Notes: generated from the letters alone by a model not told the origin. A stretch of 64,000 nucleotides of DNA from Algoriphagus mannitolivorans DSM 15301 (GCF_000429425.1 NZ_KE386902.1:175481-239480); one strand, 5' to 3'. Counted from the stretch's first letter, positions 49,110-57,114 are shown. A program made the numbers and translations.

Positions 49110-49270
49110 TAACCCCTAAGGGGTTAAACTTTAAATAACCCCGGGTGCAACCCGGGGTAGGAAACGAATAAAAAATTTCAAGCGCTGGCCCTACCACTCC
49201 GATTTGGAAATCAAAACTCCATGCCAGCGCAATGGAAAAGGAATCATCTCATTTTTACCCGATGAGATGA
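49110..49270. repeat. Cluster of four REP-like palindromes
   Basis: The gene-free stretch 49094-49427 holds four consecutive hairpins. TAACCCCT/AGGGGTTA is at 49110-49126. ACCCCGGGT/ACCCGGGGT is at 49138-49158. GCGCTGGC (49182-49189) pairs with GCCAGCGC (49223-49230). TCATCTCAT (49244-49252) pairs with ATGAGATGA (49262-49270). The first two resemble REP-type interspersed palindromes that spread with IS200-like (RAYT) transposases, but no transposase is present. The remaining bases up to 49427 show no feature I can support. Confidence 0.75.
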
Positions 49271-49427
49271 TAATGAAGAGTCAAGCATTTCAAGAAAGGA
49301 TTAATACCCATGTAGTAATAGTTGACTTTTTGAAAACCCTTTCTGCCATTGAGAATAATGTGGTTTTTTCAAAAGCCAGAATATTCTATGTTAGAGAGAT
49401 AGAATGCCGTCCAAGAAAAATCTTCTT

Positions 49428-51110
49428 ATGAAAAAAACAGCCCTACTCTTTTTCCTCGTTTTGTCCTCCCTCTGGGTAAATGCCACTGAGCTGGTTAATC
49501 TGATTACTACCTACCAAGCGGATAGGGGAGCCCTATCAAGATTGTACACCAACAGGCTTTCGGATGAGTATTTTTCCCGGATGACCAGTTTCAATCAGGA
49601 TTACCTGAAAACACTTCAAGCCCAGAATTATGCAGCCTTATCCGAAGATGGAAAGATCGATTATGTTCTTTTCAGGAATTACCTGGAGGAGGAATTGGCT
49701 GTATTGGATTTGGATCAGAGAGCATTTTCTGAAGTCAAATCTGTAGTTGCTTTTGGCAAGCCACTGGAAGAATTTGTGGTCGCCAGAAGAAGAGCAAAGC
49801 AGCCAAGCTCACAGGAATTAGCGGCTAGCTGGAATCGGGTTGCCAAAGCCGTGGATGCCCAGTTGAAAGCTTTGCCTTCAAGTGCCAAATATGATTCTTG
49901 GCAAAAGGCAGATCTGGCTGCACAGGCTGTGGAAAGCTTGAATCGTGTGGTCAAAGAAGGCTATGACTTCTATTTTGATTTTGACCCAGAATTCACTTGG
50001 TGGATGCCTGAGCCTTGGAAGAAACTGGATGCCAGCATGAAGGCTTATGCGAAAGCATTGCGGGAGCATTACACGAATTCAGTCAAAGATGACGGAAGTG
50101 GCATCATAGGTAAGCCTATTGGCAGGGAAGCTTTGGAGAAGCAATTGGGATTTGAGATGATCGCGTATTCTCCGGAGGAATTGATTGCGGAAGCGGAAAG
50201 GCAATTTGCCTGGTGCGAAAAAGAGATGCTCAAGGCATCGAATGAATTAGGTTTTGGTAACGATTGGAAAGCGGCCTTGGAGATGGTTAAGGAAACCTAT
50301 TTTCCAGCAGGAGCATGGCCTGCTGAAGTAGTAAGATTAGGGGAAGAGGCGATTGATTTGATGGAGAAGAATGACTGGTTGACTGTCCCACCCATGGCGA
50401 AAGAGACCTGGAGAACGACCATGATCTCTGCGGAAAGGCAGCGGATGAGTCCTTTCTTTTTGGGTGGCGAGGTAATTCAGATTGCTTATCCCACTTCCGA
50501 AATGAGCCATGATGACAAAATGATGTCCATGCGAGGGAATAATCCCCACTTTTCCAGAGCGACTGTCCAGCATGAATTGATCCCTGGACACCACCTGCAG
50601 CAGTTTATGAATCAGCGCCATATGACTCATCGCAGGATGTTTGGCACTCCGTTTTGGACAGAAGGTTGGGCGCTTTACTGGGAGTTTGTCCTTTGGGATA
50701 GAAATTTTCCAAGAGATGCCAAGGATAAAGTCGGCATGCTCTTCTGGAGAATGCACCGCTGTGCCCGAATTATTTTCTCTTTGAATTACCACCTTGGTAA
50801 AATGACTCCTCAGCAATGCATCGATCTTTTGGTGGACAAAGTAGGTCACGAGCGAGCCAATGCGGAAGCAGAAGTGAGAAGATCCTTTGAAGGAAACTAT
50901 GGTCCCTTGTATCAGATTGCCTACATGATCGGAGCTTTGGAAATCTATTCCTTGAGAAAAGAAATGGTGGAATCTGGGAAAATGCCTGAGAAAGAATTCC
51001 ATGACTTGATCATGACCCAAAATGCCATGCCGATCGAAATCCTGAGAGCAAAAGTGACTGGGAAACCATTGGATAAAAATCACAAAGCCAGCTGGAAGTT
51101 TTTGGATTGA
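49428..51110 (+). CDS. DUF885 family secreted metallopeptidase-like protein
   Basis: A 560-residue protein of the DUF885 family. The ATG at 49428 starts a clean signal peptide (KKTALLFFLVLSSLWVNA); the eight codons before it do not fit. The zinc-site motif is QHELIPGHHLQQF near residue 387, the HExxxxHH pattern of DUF885. A downstream FWTEGWALYWEF holds the second-shell Glu. The family is distantly related to gluzincin carboxypeptidases, and its members are thought to be secreted peptidases. A terminator follows at 51165. Confidence 0.88.
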   Translation: MKKTALLFFLVLSSLWVNATELVNLITTYQADRGALSRLYTNRLSDEYFSRMTSFNQDYLKTLQAQNYAALSEDGKIDYVLFRNYLEEELAVLDLDQRAFSEVKSVVAFGKPLEEFVVARRRAKQPSSQELAASWNRVAKAVDAQLKALPSSAKYDSWQKADLAAQAVESLNRVVKEGYDFYFDFDPEFTWWMPEPWKKLDASMKAYAKALREHYTNSVKDDGSGIIGKPIGREALEKQLGFEMIAYSPEELIAEAERQFAWCEKEMLKASNELGFGNDWKAALEMVKETYFPAGAWPAEVVRLGEEAIDLMEKNDWLTVPPMAKETWRTTMISAERQRMSPFFLGGEVIQIAYPTSEMSHDDKMMSMRGNNPHFSRATVQHELIPGHHLQQFMNQRHMTHRRMFGTPFWTEGWALYWEFVLWDRNFPRDAKDKVGMLFWRMHRCARIIFSLNYHLGKMTPQQCIDLLVDKVGHERANAEAEVRRSFEGNYGPLYQIAYMIGALEIYSLRKEMVESGKMPEKEFHDLIMTQNAMPIEILRAKVTGKPLDKNHKASWKFLD

Positions 51111-51114
51111 AGAA

Positions 51115-51160
51115 TTCCCGCTGATTTTCACAGAAAAAGACACAGATATTCGCAGATCTA
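51115..51160. repeat. Divergent copy of the CGCAGAT interspersed repeat
   Basis: CCCGCTGATTTTCACAGAAA followed by CACAGATATTCGCAGATCT resembles the 58-bp family seen at 59.9-60.4 kb and 53.0 kb. It lies just after the DUF885 stop codon. Confidence 0.65.
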
Positions 51161-51164
51161 AAAG

Positions 51165-51192
51165 AAGGAAGGCAATTCGGCCTTCCTTTTTG
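51165..51192 (+). terminator. Terminator after the DUF885 gene
   Basis: AAGGAAGGC (51165-51173) and GCCTTCCTT (51180-51188) with a 6-nt loop and a T run. The stem sequence is identical to that of the terminator at 51831. Confidence 0.85.
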
Positions 51193-51295
51193 TGTTTCCT
51201 AGCATGAACTTTTGCTATTTGATCTATTATTTATCAAATCCCAAATCCGGGGAAAAACGTAAGTTGGGTTAATTTCCAATTTTAATTCATCTGCC

Positions 51296-51511
51296 ATGAA
51301 CGCTGAAAAACTTAAGCTGACCATCATCCAAAGGGTCATGAAAATCGATAGCAAATCTTCTTTGGAGCGGATTGAGGAGCTATTGATCCGGGAGGAAATG
51401 CAAAGAAGGGCAGATGAATCCATCGCAGCTATTGAAAAAGGAGAAGTGTTTAGTCTAGAGGAATTTGCTAAGTCAAATCAAGAATGGCTGAAACAAAGGA
51501 ATATAAAGTGA
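51296..51511 (+). CDS. Type II toxin-antitoxin system antitoxin-like protein
   Basis: A 71-residue helical, charged protein (ERIEELLIREEMQRRADES, then IEKGEVFSLEEFAKSN). The C-terminal RADxSxxxIxxGxVxSLEE pattern is seen in small antitoxins that pair with RelE/ParE toxins in Bacteroidota. The toxin frame starts inside its 3' end. It should neutralise the toxin by direct contact and may repress its own promoter, although no ribbon-helix-helix or HTH motif is evident. Confidence 0.75.
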   Translation: MNAEKLKLTIIQRVMKIDSKSSLERIEELLIREEMQRRADESIAAIEKGEVFSLEEFAKSNQEWLKQRNIK

Positions 51512-51828
51512 TCGTAACCAATCCTGCCAAATTCCGGTTCCAAGATGAAATTCTGGAATATATAGAAAGGAATTTCAGTTAGAATAGAGCAGAGGAAGTT
51601 GAGGCAGAGATTCTTAATTTTGTAAAATCACTTTCCTTCAATCCTCAAAGGGGAGCAATTGAAAAGTCTCTAGCAATCAAAAATAATAACCTCAGATTTG
51701 TACTATATCAAGCGACTAGATATTTTGAGATCAAGGTTTTATACCACATAGTGGAGGATAATAAGTTGGTTCTCATTACTGATTTTTTCCCAACCCGAAT
51801 GAATTCCTCGAAAATCAAATCCAATTAA
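51484..51828 (+). pseudogene. RelE/ParE-type toxin broken by an in-frame stop
   Basis: Read from the ATG at 51484 the frame encodes MAETKEYKVIVTNPAKFRFQ and so on, then meets TAG at 51580-51582. It resumes without frameshift as NRAEEVEAEILNFVKSL to a TAA at 51826-51828. The resumed part has the RelE/ParE layout: a helical hairpin, then strands ending LRFVLYQATRYFEIKVLYHI and a final LITDFFPTR. Removing the single nonsense codon would give a normal toxin of 114 residues. It overlaps the antitoxin gene by 28 bp, typical for such pairs. Confidence 0.82.
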
Positions 51829-51858
51829 AAAAGGAAGGCCAAATCGCCTTCCTTTTTT
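51827..51858. terminator. Bidirectional terminator after the toxin pseudogene
   Basis: AAAAAAGGAAGGC (51827-51839) and GCCTTCCTTTTTT (51846-51858) form a 13-bp perfect stem with a 6-nt loop. It serves the toxin and the convergent 251-residue gene. Confidence 0.88.
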
Positions 51859-51877
51859 TCATGTGAATAGGTTTGAG

Positions 51878-52633
51878 TTATTCTGGCATGTTTTTCAGCT
51901 TGATGACGACTACTCCATTTTTTCCATCAGCGCCATACTTTTCTAAGGCTTGTTCCCCCTTCAGTACAGAGACACTTTCGATGTCTTTCGGGTCAATCTG
52001 CTCAAAGGAAATCACCTTCTTCATTCCACTCTTGGTTTCCAAAAAGTAAAGCGGTTGCTCTCCATTTCCTATAACAGTAACTTCAACCTTGGGGGAAGTA
52101 GAAATTGCAGCTCCATCTACAATAATTCTGGAAGATTTTCCATTAATCTTCGCCAATTTGTCTTCGGTTACTACATTTCCTCTATTGAAATAAAACATTT
52201 TCGGTTGTTCCAATTTAGAAATCTGCTCAGGGGTCAGTTCATTTTTGATCGCAACCATCGTATTCATTTGAATCCGTTTCATTTGATTTTCCAGCCTCAG
52301 GACTTCATCCAATTGCCGGGAAACCTCTGCAGCATTGATTTTGGGCTGATCCAGCATCTTTCTCATTTTGGAAGTGGCATCATCGAGGTCCCATTTGAGG
52401 GTAGAAAACTGCCCGGAATTCTCCGCATGGAGCTTTTTGATTTTGGCAACTTGAACTTCTGTCAGGCCGATTTCTTCCCTCACCTCCATCAGGTTGGTCG
52501 TGGTGTAGAGTTTACTTTTGAAAATATCCTGTGAAGCAGCGCTCATTGGGGATTGCACATAGGTGTAGGCCTTTTGAGCCTGTGCCAGTCCTGCTACAAA
52601 GAAGAAGCTTAAAAGTAAGGTTATTTTTTTCAT
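51878..52633 (-). CDS. Spy-like periplasmic protein with TonB-plug-like C-terminus
   Basis: A 251-residue exported protein (signal peptide ending LAQAQ). Residues about 45-145 form a helical segment with two LTE/LTP-Q motifs (IGLTEVQVAKIKKLH and NELTPEQISKLEQP). This is like Spy/CpxP and periplasmic heavy-metal sensors. The C-terminal about 80 residues (IIVDGAAIS, IDPKDIESVSVLKGEQALEK, GADGKNGVVVIKLK) look like a truncated TonB-receptor plug module. It is the last gene of an ECF sigma operon, so it probably senses or buffers an envelope signal. Confidence 0.75.
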   Translation of the reverse strand: MKKITLLLSFFFVAGLAQAQKAYTYVQSPMSAASQDIFKSKLYTTTNLMEVREEIGLTEVQVAKIKKLHAENSGQFSTLKWDLDDATSKMRKMLDQPKINAAEVSRQLDEVLRLENQMKRIQMNTMVAIKNELTPEQISKLEQPKMFYFNRGNVVTEDKLAKINGKSSRIIVDGAAISTSPKVEVTVIGNGEQPLYFLETKSGMKKVISFEQIDPKDIESVSVLKGEQALEKYGADGKNGVVVIKLKNMPE

Positions 52634-52662
52634 GAGAGTAGGTTTTAAAATAGTTGGTTTAG

Positions 52663-52980
52663 TTAATAATCTGTCAATAAGGAAGCCGTTGGAGACTCCC
52701 AGATGTCCATTTCGGTAGTTTCCTGGATATGGAATTGAAGCTCCTGGTCAGGGCCTTCTACCAGGGTGATGATCAACACCTCTGGGGCCGGCTCAACTTC
52801 TTTTTCCCGCGGAAGGAAAAATGCCCCAAGGAGAATTGTGGCCGCAATCCCTGCTGGAATCCACCAAAGGAAGCGGCTTTTTTTCTCCAGCTTCGGAAAA
52901 GGAGGAATAAGCAACTGCTCGTCCTGCTTTCTTAGCTCTTGGAAAAAGGTATTCAATTCAGGTTCTTGGTCGATATTCAT
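52663..52980 (-). CDS. Small membrane protein, probable anti-sigma factor
   Basis: A 105-residue protein with a cytosolic N-terminus of about 35 residues, one transmembrane helix (FLWWIPAGIAATILLGAFFL) and a periplasmic tail. Its place between the ECF sigma gene and a periplasmic sensor-like gene is that of a membrane-bound anti-sigma factor, although no ZAS zinc motif is present. The function is inferred from context only. Confidence 0.6.
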   Translation of the reverse strand: MNIDQEPELNTFFQELRKQDEQLLIPPFPKLEKKSRFLWWIPAGIAATILLGAFFLPREKEVEPAPEVLIITLVEGPDQELQFHIQETTEMDIWESPTASLLTDY

Positions 52981-52989
52981 TTTTCTATT

Positions 52990-53037
52990 TTTTTTCCGCA
53001 GATTTTCACAGAAAAATCCGCAGATCTACGCAGATTT
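52990..53037. repeat. CGCAGAT interspersed repeat copy
   Basis: TTTTTTTCCGCAGATTTTCA continues through CAGAAAAATCCGCAGATC and ends TACGCAGATTT, in the spacer between the sigma factor and its putative anti-sigma gene. It matches the 58-bp family at 59.9-60.4 kb closely. Confidence 0.8.
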
Positions 53038-53070
53038 CATTTTCGATAAGTAAGGCTTCCAATCCACCTT

Positions 53071-53586
53071 TCAGTTTCTCCTGCCCAAGGCAGGGTCCTC
53101 ACTGCCGCATTTTCGATTTTTTGCTTCAATCCATTCTTTCAGTTTCTTCTTTCCCCGGTCATAATGCGTCCTGACCGTGCCAATGTGAAGCTGAAGAACT
53201 TTCGCAGTCTCTTCCAGGGTCATGTCATGGTAAAAGACCATCAACAAAACCTCCTGCTGCATCTTGGGTAAGCGCTTGATGAGGTCCTCGTGGCTTTCGG
53301 ATTCTTCGATTTCCACTTCCCAGACCATATTTTCTTCAATTTCCACTTCCATCCATTTCCCCTTTTTTCGGAGCTCGTCCAAGGAAGTAAAGCGAATGAC
53401 CGAAAAGAGCCAGGTTTTGGGATGGGCTTCGGTTTTTAGCTTGGCTTTTCCCTCCAGAATTTTCAAATAAACTTGCTGAATTACATCCTTAGCCAACTCC
53501 CCATCAAACCCACAGCATTGGCGTGCCCATAAATAGGCTTCTCTGTGGTGCTGTCGGAGTAATGTTTCTAGTTGGCTTCGGTTCAT
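53071..53586 (-). CDS. RNA polymerase ECF sigma factor
   Basis: A 171-residue sigma-70 family protein with region 2 (AKDVIQQVYLKILEGKAKL, then PKTWLFSVIRFTSLDELRKK). An acidic linker leads to region 4 (LPKMQQEVLLMVFYHDMTLE, then ETAKVLQLHIGTVRTHYDRGKKKL). There is no region 1 or 3, so it is an extracytoplasmic-function sigma factor. It leads a three-gene operon with a membrane anti-sigma-like protein and a Spy-like periplasmic protein, an arrangement suited to an envelope-stress or metal response. Confidence 0.92.
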   Translation of the reverse strand: MNRSQLETLLRQHHREAYLWARQCCGFDGELAKDVIQQVYLKILEGKAKLKTEAHPKTWLFSVIRFTSLDELRKKGKWMEVEIEENMVWEVEIEESESHEDLIKRLPKMQQEVLLMVFYHDMTLEETAKVLQLHIGTVRTHYDRGKKKLKEWIEAKNRKCGSEDPALGRRN

Positions 53587-53639
53587 TTATACTGGTTTAT
53601 CAGCTAAAGCAGGAATTTATATGACAAGCTTTCAAAAAA

Positions 53640-53675
53640 AATTTAACTCCTAACTTTAAACTCTAAATTTCTACC
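53640..53675. repeat. Degenerate heptanucleotide array (TAACTCC type)
   Basis: The spacer before xerD reads TTAACTCC, TAACTTT, AAACTCT, AAATTTC, TACCC in near-perfect sevens. Confidence 0.5.
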
Positions 53676-53676
53676 C

Positions 53677-54576
53677 ATGTGGCCCCAACTCATCCGTCAA
53701 TTCCGTCATTACCTCAAGCTGGAGCGCTCCTTGAGTGAAAACTCCATTGAAGCGTATACGGCGGATGTGGAAAAGTTGGCGGCGTTTACTGAAAAAGAGT
53801 TTCCCGGTAAAAACCCCTTAGACTTGGAGTTGGAGCACCTGCGCCGCTTTGTCAATGCTTTGGCCCAGTTGGAAATTTCGGCCTATACTCAGGCCCGGAT
53901 CATCTCTGGAATCAAGGCTTTTTATCGGTTTTTGATTTATGAGGATAGAATTAAAGAAGATCCTGCCCAGCTACTGGAAGCCCCTAAGATTGGCAGAAAA
54001 TTGCCCGATACCTTGAGCTTTATGGAAATAGAACAGCTGCTGGAGGCTATTCCCTTGGGCGAACCCGAAGGGCATCGCAATCGGGCTATGCTGGAAATGC
54101 TCTACAGCTCAGGTCTCCGGGTGAGCGAGCTGGTCGAGCTTAAGAAAAGCCAGGTTTTTTCTGATGTGGGATTTCTTCGGGTGGTAGGAAAAGGCAACAA
54201 GGAAAGGCTGGTTCCGATAGGAAAGGACGCCTTGAAATATTTGAAAATCTACCAGGAGGAAGTCCGGGTACATCAGACTTCTGCAAAAGGTCATGAGGAA
54301 TATGTGTTTCTCAACCGTCGGGGACAGAAGCTCACCCGGGTCATGATTTTTCTGATCATCAAAAAGACCGCTGAGCAGGCCGGGATTAAAAAGAATATCA
54401 GTCCGCATACCTTCCGGCATTCCTTTGCAACCCATTTGATCGAAGGAGGAGCAGATCTTCGCGCCGTACAAGAAATGCTGGGACACGAAAGCATTACCAC
54501 CACAGAGATCTATACCCACTTGGATCGGGATTACCTCCGGCAAGTGCTCACGGAGTTTCACCCAAGAAAGGGGTAG
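53677..54576 (+). CDS. xerD: Site-specific tyrosine recombinase XerD
   Basis: A 299-residue tyrosine recombinase of housekeeping length. It has an N-terminal SAM-like core-binding domain (residues about 5-85) and a catalytic domain. The catalytic residues are Arg in SSGLRVSELVEL, Lys in VVGKGNKERLVP, His-x-x-Arg in HTFRHSFATHLIEGG, His in GHESITTTEIY, and the Tyr nucleophile in TEIYTHLDRDYLR. It resolves chromosome dimers at dif with FtsK. The gene is separate from the integron-like recombinase at 58-59 kb and much better preserved. Confidence 0.92.
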   Translation: MWPQLIRQFRHYLKLERSLSENSIEAYTADVEKLAAFTEKEFPGKNPLDLELEHLRRFVNALAQLEISAYTQARIISGIKAFYRFLIYEDRIKEDPAQLLEAPKIGRKLPDTLSFMEIEQLLEAIPLGEPEGHRNRAMLEMLYSSGLRVSELVELKKSQVFSDVGFLRVVGKGNKERLVPIGKDALKYLKIYQEEVRVHQTSAKGHEEYVFLNRRGQKLTRVMIFLIIKKTAEQAGIKKNISPHTFRHSFATHLIEGGADLRAVQEMLGHESITTTEIYTHLDRDYLRQVLTEFHPRKG

Positions 54577-54608
54577 GATTTCGGATTTCCGATTTGGGAT
54601 TTCGGAAA
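54577..54608. repeat. Heptanucleotide array (GGATTTC type)
   Basis: Directly after the xerD stop the sequence runs GGATTTC, GGATTTC, CGATTTG, GGATTTC, GG, in register. Confidence 0.75.
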
Positions 54609-54636
54609 CTGGCGAAAGGAAAGAATGGGAGGTTGT

Positions 54637-55023
54637 CTAAACCGTAATCTCAATCTGATTGCCTTCGGGGTCTAGAATCACACTTTCGTAATAGCCATCC
54701 CCGGTGGTTCGGGGTTCCCCATAGATAGTATAATTCCGGCTGCGAAGGAGCTCTGTCAGTTCATCCACCTTTTCCTTACTGCCCACGGAAATGGCAAAAT
54801 GAGCCAACCCGATTCCTTTTTCTTGATTTTGGAGAAACTCAGCAAATTCCGGCCGGTGCATCAGCTCGATTCTGGCTCCAGAAGGAAAGAAGAGAAAATA
54901 GGAGCTGAAGTTCTTTTGGGGATTATGGTATTTTTCATTCGCCTTTAGGTCAAAAAACTCCAGATAAAAGTCTTTCATTTTTTCCAGATCTCTGGTCCAG
55001 ATGGCGAGGTGTTCGATTTTCAT
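54637..55023 (-). CDS. VOC family protein (glyoxalase fold)
   Basis: A 128-residue single-module VOC protein. It begins IEHLAIWTRDLEKMKDFYLEFFD, then has ARIELMHRPEF and LAHFAISVGSKEKVDEL, and ends YYESVILDPEGNQIEITV. Metal-ligand positions His4, Glu in IELM, His in LAHFAI and Glu in QIEIT are all present, so a metal-dependent lyase, dioxygenase or resistance-type activity is possible. The substrate is unknown. Confidence 0.88.
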   Translation of the reverse strand: MKIEHLAIWTRDLEKMKDFYLEFFDLKANEKYHNPQKNFSSYFLFFPSGARIELMHRPEFAEFLQNQEKGIGLAHFAISVGSKEKVDELTELLRSRNYTIYGEPRTTGDGYYESVILDPEGNQIEITV

Positions 55024-55106
55024 GGAAAGGATTTTTGGATAGAAAAAGTTTAGTCAATGAAGTGGAAAAGTGGAGGCTTTATCTATGTGAACGAATTCTT
55101 GAAAAT

Positions 55107-55138
55107 GGTGTAAGCCCCGTTTGAATAGAGCTTACACC
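55107..55138. terminator. Hairpin downstream of the 361-residue methyltransferase gene
   Basis: A perfect 9-bp stem (GGTGTAAGC at 55107-55115, GCTTACACC at 55130-55138) lies 19 bp beyond the minus-strand stop codon at 55157. The T-rich tail on that strand is short (ATTTTC), so it is a probable rather than certain terminator. Confidence 0.55.
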
Positions 55139-55156
55139 TGTATTATTCCTGTTGAG

Positions 55157-56242
55157 TTATTTGGTAAAAACGTAACGATGTTCTCCAACACCGTATTTCA
55201 TTTCCGCAAATGGCTCTTTCTGGTATATTTTTTCCACGCGGTCAAAGTCAACGCCTCGTTTAAGTCTTTGGATATTTTTTGCCCCACCTTCTTTGAGGGC
55301 ATCTTGAATTTCTTCATCTGTCCATCTTAGGTTGATCGGAACCATAATATGGTCCAGAATATAAAATATTCTATTGGTAGGAACATTGAGCAACTTCAGT
55401 GCTTCTCTGGCGATTTGGTTGTCCACGCCTTGCATGACAATCCTGAGGATTTCAATAATATCCCAGAAATAGCCCCCCGGATTTTCTATCAAATAAAGCC
55501 AGCCCATTCCTCCTTCTTTGAGGACTCTGACGATTTCCAAAATACCTTTTCGACAATCTCTGGTGTGGTGCAATACCCCGTTGGAATAAACTATATCGAA
55601 AGAATCATTTTCAAAAGAAAGATTGACGACGTCCTCAATCTGATAGTGAACATCAATATCCACAGTTTTCAGCCGCTCCTTGGCGCTTTCGATACCAATC
55701 TTTGAAAAGTCCACTCCTGTGACTTTTTGAGCTCCCAGTTGCTTCCAGGCCACACTGTATCTACCTCCGCCGCAACCAGCATCTAAAACGGTTTTAGAAC
55801 TTATGTCGTCTGGAAAAATACCATTTCTTTCTAGTCTGATTTTCAACAGTTCTGTGGCCTCATTGAAGTATTTATCCGCATCAAAGTTTTTGAACAAATT
55901 GCCGTAGTGAGAGCCCGTTTCACTTTCTATTTCCTCGATGCTTTGTCGGCTTTTTTCTTCGATGGAAGTGGTAAAAAATAGATCCAGATCAAGGTGGTTG
56001 AAGGATTTAATAAACTCAGTTTGTTTTTGAAAACTTTCTAAAATCTCATTAGTCGGGTCTCCTGGTTTCTTGAAAGCCTCTTCCTTGGCTCTAAAAATGT
56101 AGTAGGTTAGCCATGTTTTAAGAACGTCCCCTGAAATAGATTTAGGGATTTGATTGACTTCTTCAATAAGTTTCATCCCTAGCTCACTTAATGGACCATT
56201 CTTCAAGCATGGTGCTATTTTTTCAATTTCTTCTTTTGTCAT
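55157..56242 (-). CDS. Class I SAM-dependent methyltransferase
   Basis: A 361-residue cytosolic protein. An N-terminal helical part of about 130 residues of unknown fold is followed by a Methyltransf_11-type domain. That domain has motif I TVLDAGCGGGRYSVAW, then VTGVDFSKIGIESAKERL and DIVYSNGVLHHTRDCRKG. A C-terminal extension of about 90 residues ends FTK. The substrate is unknown. It belongs to the AT-rich accessory block downstream of the integron-like recombinase, on the same strand as the cassette gene. No cassette boundary was seen beside it. Confidence 0.85.
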   Translation of the reverse strand: MTKEEIEKIAPCLKNGPLSELGMKLIEEVNQIPKSISGDVLKTWLTYYIFRAKEEAFKKPGDPTNEILESFQKQTEFIKSFNHLDLDLFFTTSIEEKSRQSIEEIESETGSHYGNLFKNFDADKYFNEATELLKIRLERNGIFPDDISSKTVLDAGCGGGRYSVAWKQLGAQKVTGVDFSKIGIESAKERLKTVDIDVHYQIEDVVNLSFENDSFDIVYSNGVLHHTRDCRKGILEIVRVLKEGGMGWLYLIENPGGYFWDIIEILRIVMQGVDNQIAREALKLLNVPTNRIFYILDHIMVPINLRWTDEEIQDALKEGGAKNIQRLKRGVDFDRVEKIYQKEPFAEMKYGVGEHRYVFTK

Positions 56243-56361
56243 AGTCTTTTGAAAGGTTGGAAGTTGTGGTTGGTGTTTTATTAAAAATATTAAGCTCGGG
56301 TAATAGGCCGTTTACGACCGAAAGCGAGCATTATTTTAAGAAGTGTGATTGCATTTTTTAA

Positions 56362-57114
56362 TTAATGGTGTTGCTTCCCGTATTTCGTTAAGGCGGTTTC
56401 TACGTCCAAAATGGGTGCTTTAAGTGTACCATTTTTCAAATCTACTGATTCGTATAGGTCAAGGTTGTGGATGTCGTAATTTTTATCATTCAGGTCCAGC
56501 ATGATCACATCAAAAGTAAATGCTGTTTCCGTGTTGGCAATAAACCAATGAACATTGTCTTTCTCGTCTGAAATAGAGGAGCTATCCCCAAGCTTAGCTA
56601 TTCGGTCAATGGTCGGTTTGATAATTAAATGCTGTCCTTCTTGCTGGATTTTTTCATAATGTCTTAGGTGCATTTCACCACTTAGAATTATATGAGCAGA
56701 AGCCATATTGCTATGTCCATGGGGAATAATGGCCCTTTCTTTTTTCATACCGAATATTTTTTTTACGAATACTGTCTTTTCAGGAAGTCCAATTAGTTTA
56801 GGAAACTTAACTGTTTTAGTCGTGACCCCTAAGTCAGGATACTCAAGTCCTTTAATCAGATTATCAAAGTCTATGAATCTCAAAATTTCTTCGAGCTCGA
56901 TTTTGGCATAAAGTTCTTTGATTTTCTGTTGCCATTGAATCGCAGTAATTGAATCAGATTTTAAATCTGAGCAGTATTCATTCAGGCTAATTGCCCAGTG
57001 ATCCGTAATCGGTCTAATGTTCTTGTCAAACGCATTAAAGGCAAAAAGAGAGTCCATCAGAGCAAAGCTTGTCACGGTGACTAGGACTTCTTTTGTAAAC
57101 TCCCTTCTGTTCAT
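56362..57114 (-). CDS. Tat-exported cupin-like protein
   Basis: A 250-residue protein starting with a twin-arginine signal (NRREFTKEVLVTVTSFALMD). The mature part contains a cupin-like metal site, IPHGHSNMASAHIILSGEMH, followed by LRHY, with the His-x-His, Glu and His spacing of a single cupin barrel. No specific family is recognised. The gene directly follows the attC-like site on the minus strand. It could therefore be a second integron cassette, but no matching recombination site was found after it. Coding sequence is visibly AT-rich. Confidence 0.65.
   Translation of the reverse strand: MNRREFTKEVLVTVTSFALMDSLFAFNAFDKNIRPITDHWAISLNEYCSDLKSDSITAIQWQQKIKELYAKIELEEILRFIDFDNLIKGLEYPDLGVTTKTVKFPKLIGLPEKTVFVKKIFGMKKERAIIPHGHSNMASAHIILSGEMHLRHYEKIQQEGQHLIIKPTIDRIAKLGDSSSISDEKDNVHWFIANTETAFTFDVIMLDLNDKNYDIHNLDLYESVDLKNGTLKAPILDVETALTKYGKQHH

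Noticed and set aside
49204-49431. 75-codon plus-strand frame in the hairpin cluster
   Set aside because: It starts inside one hairpin arm pair, has no recognisable domain and ends within the start of the DUF885 gene. No evidence of translation.
50337-51143. 268-codon minus-strand frame opposite the DUF885 gene
   Set aside because: It is the antisense shadow of a well-conserved coding region, including the zinc motif, and has no domain of its own.
56291-56331. Second attC site after the cupin-like gene
   Set aside because: A weak nested hairpin (GCTCG/CGAGC) is present, but it lacks the TAAC/GTTA cores and the complement of GTTAGCGGTC required for the second cassette.
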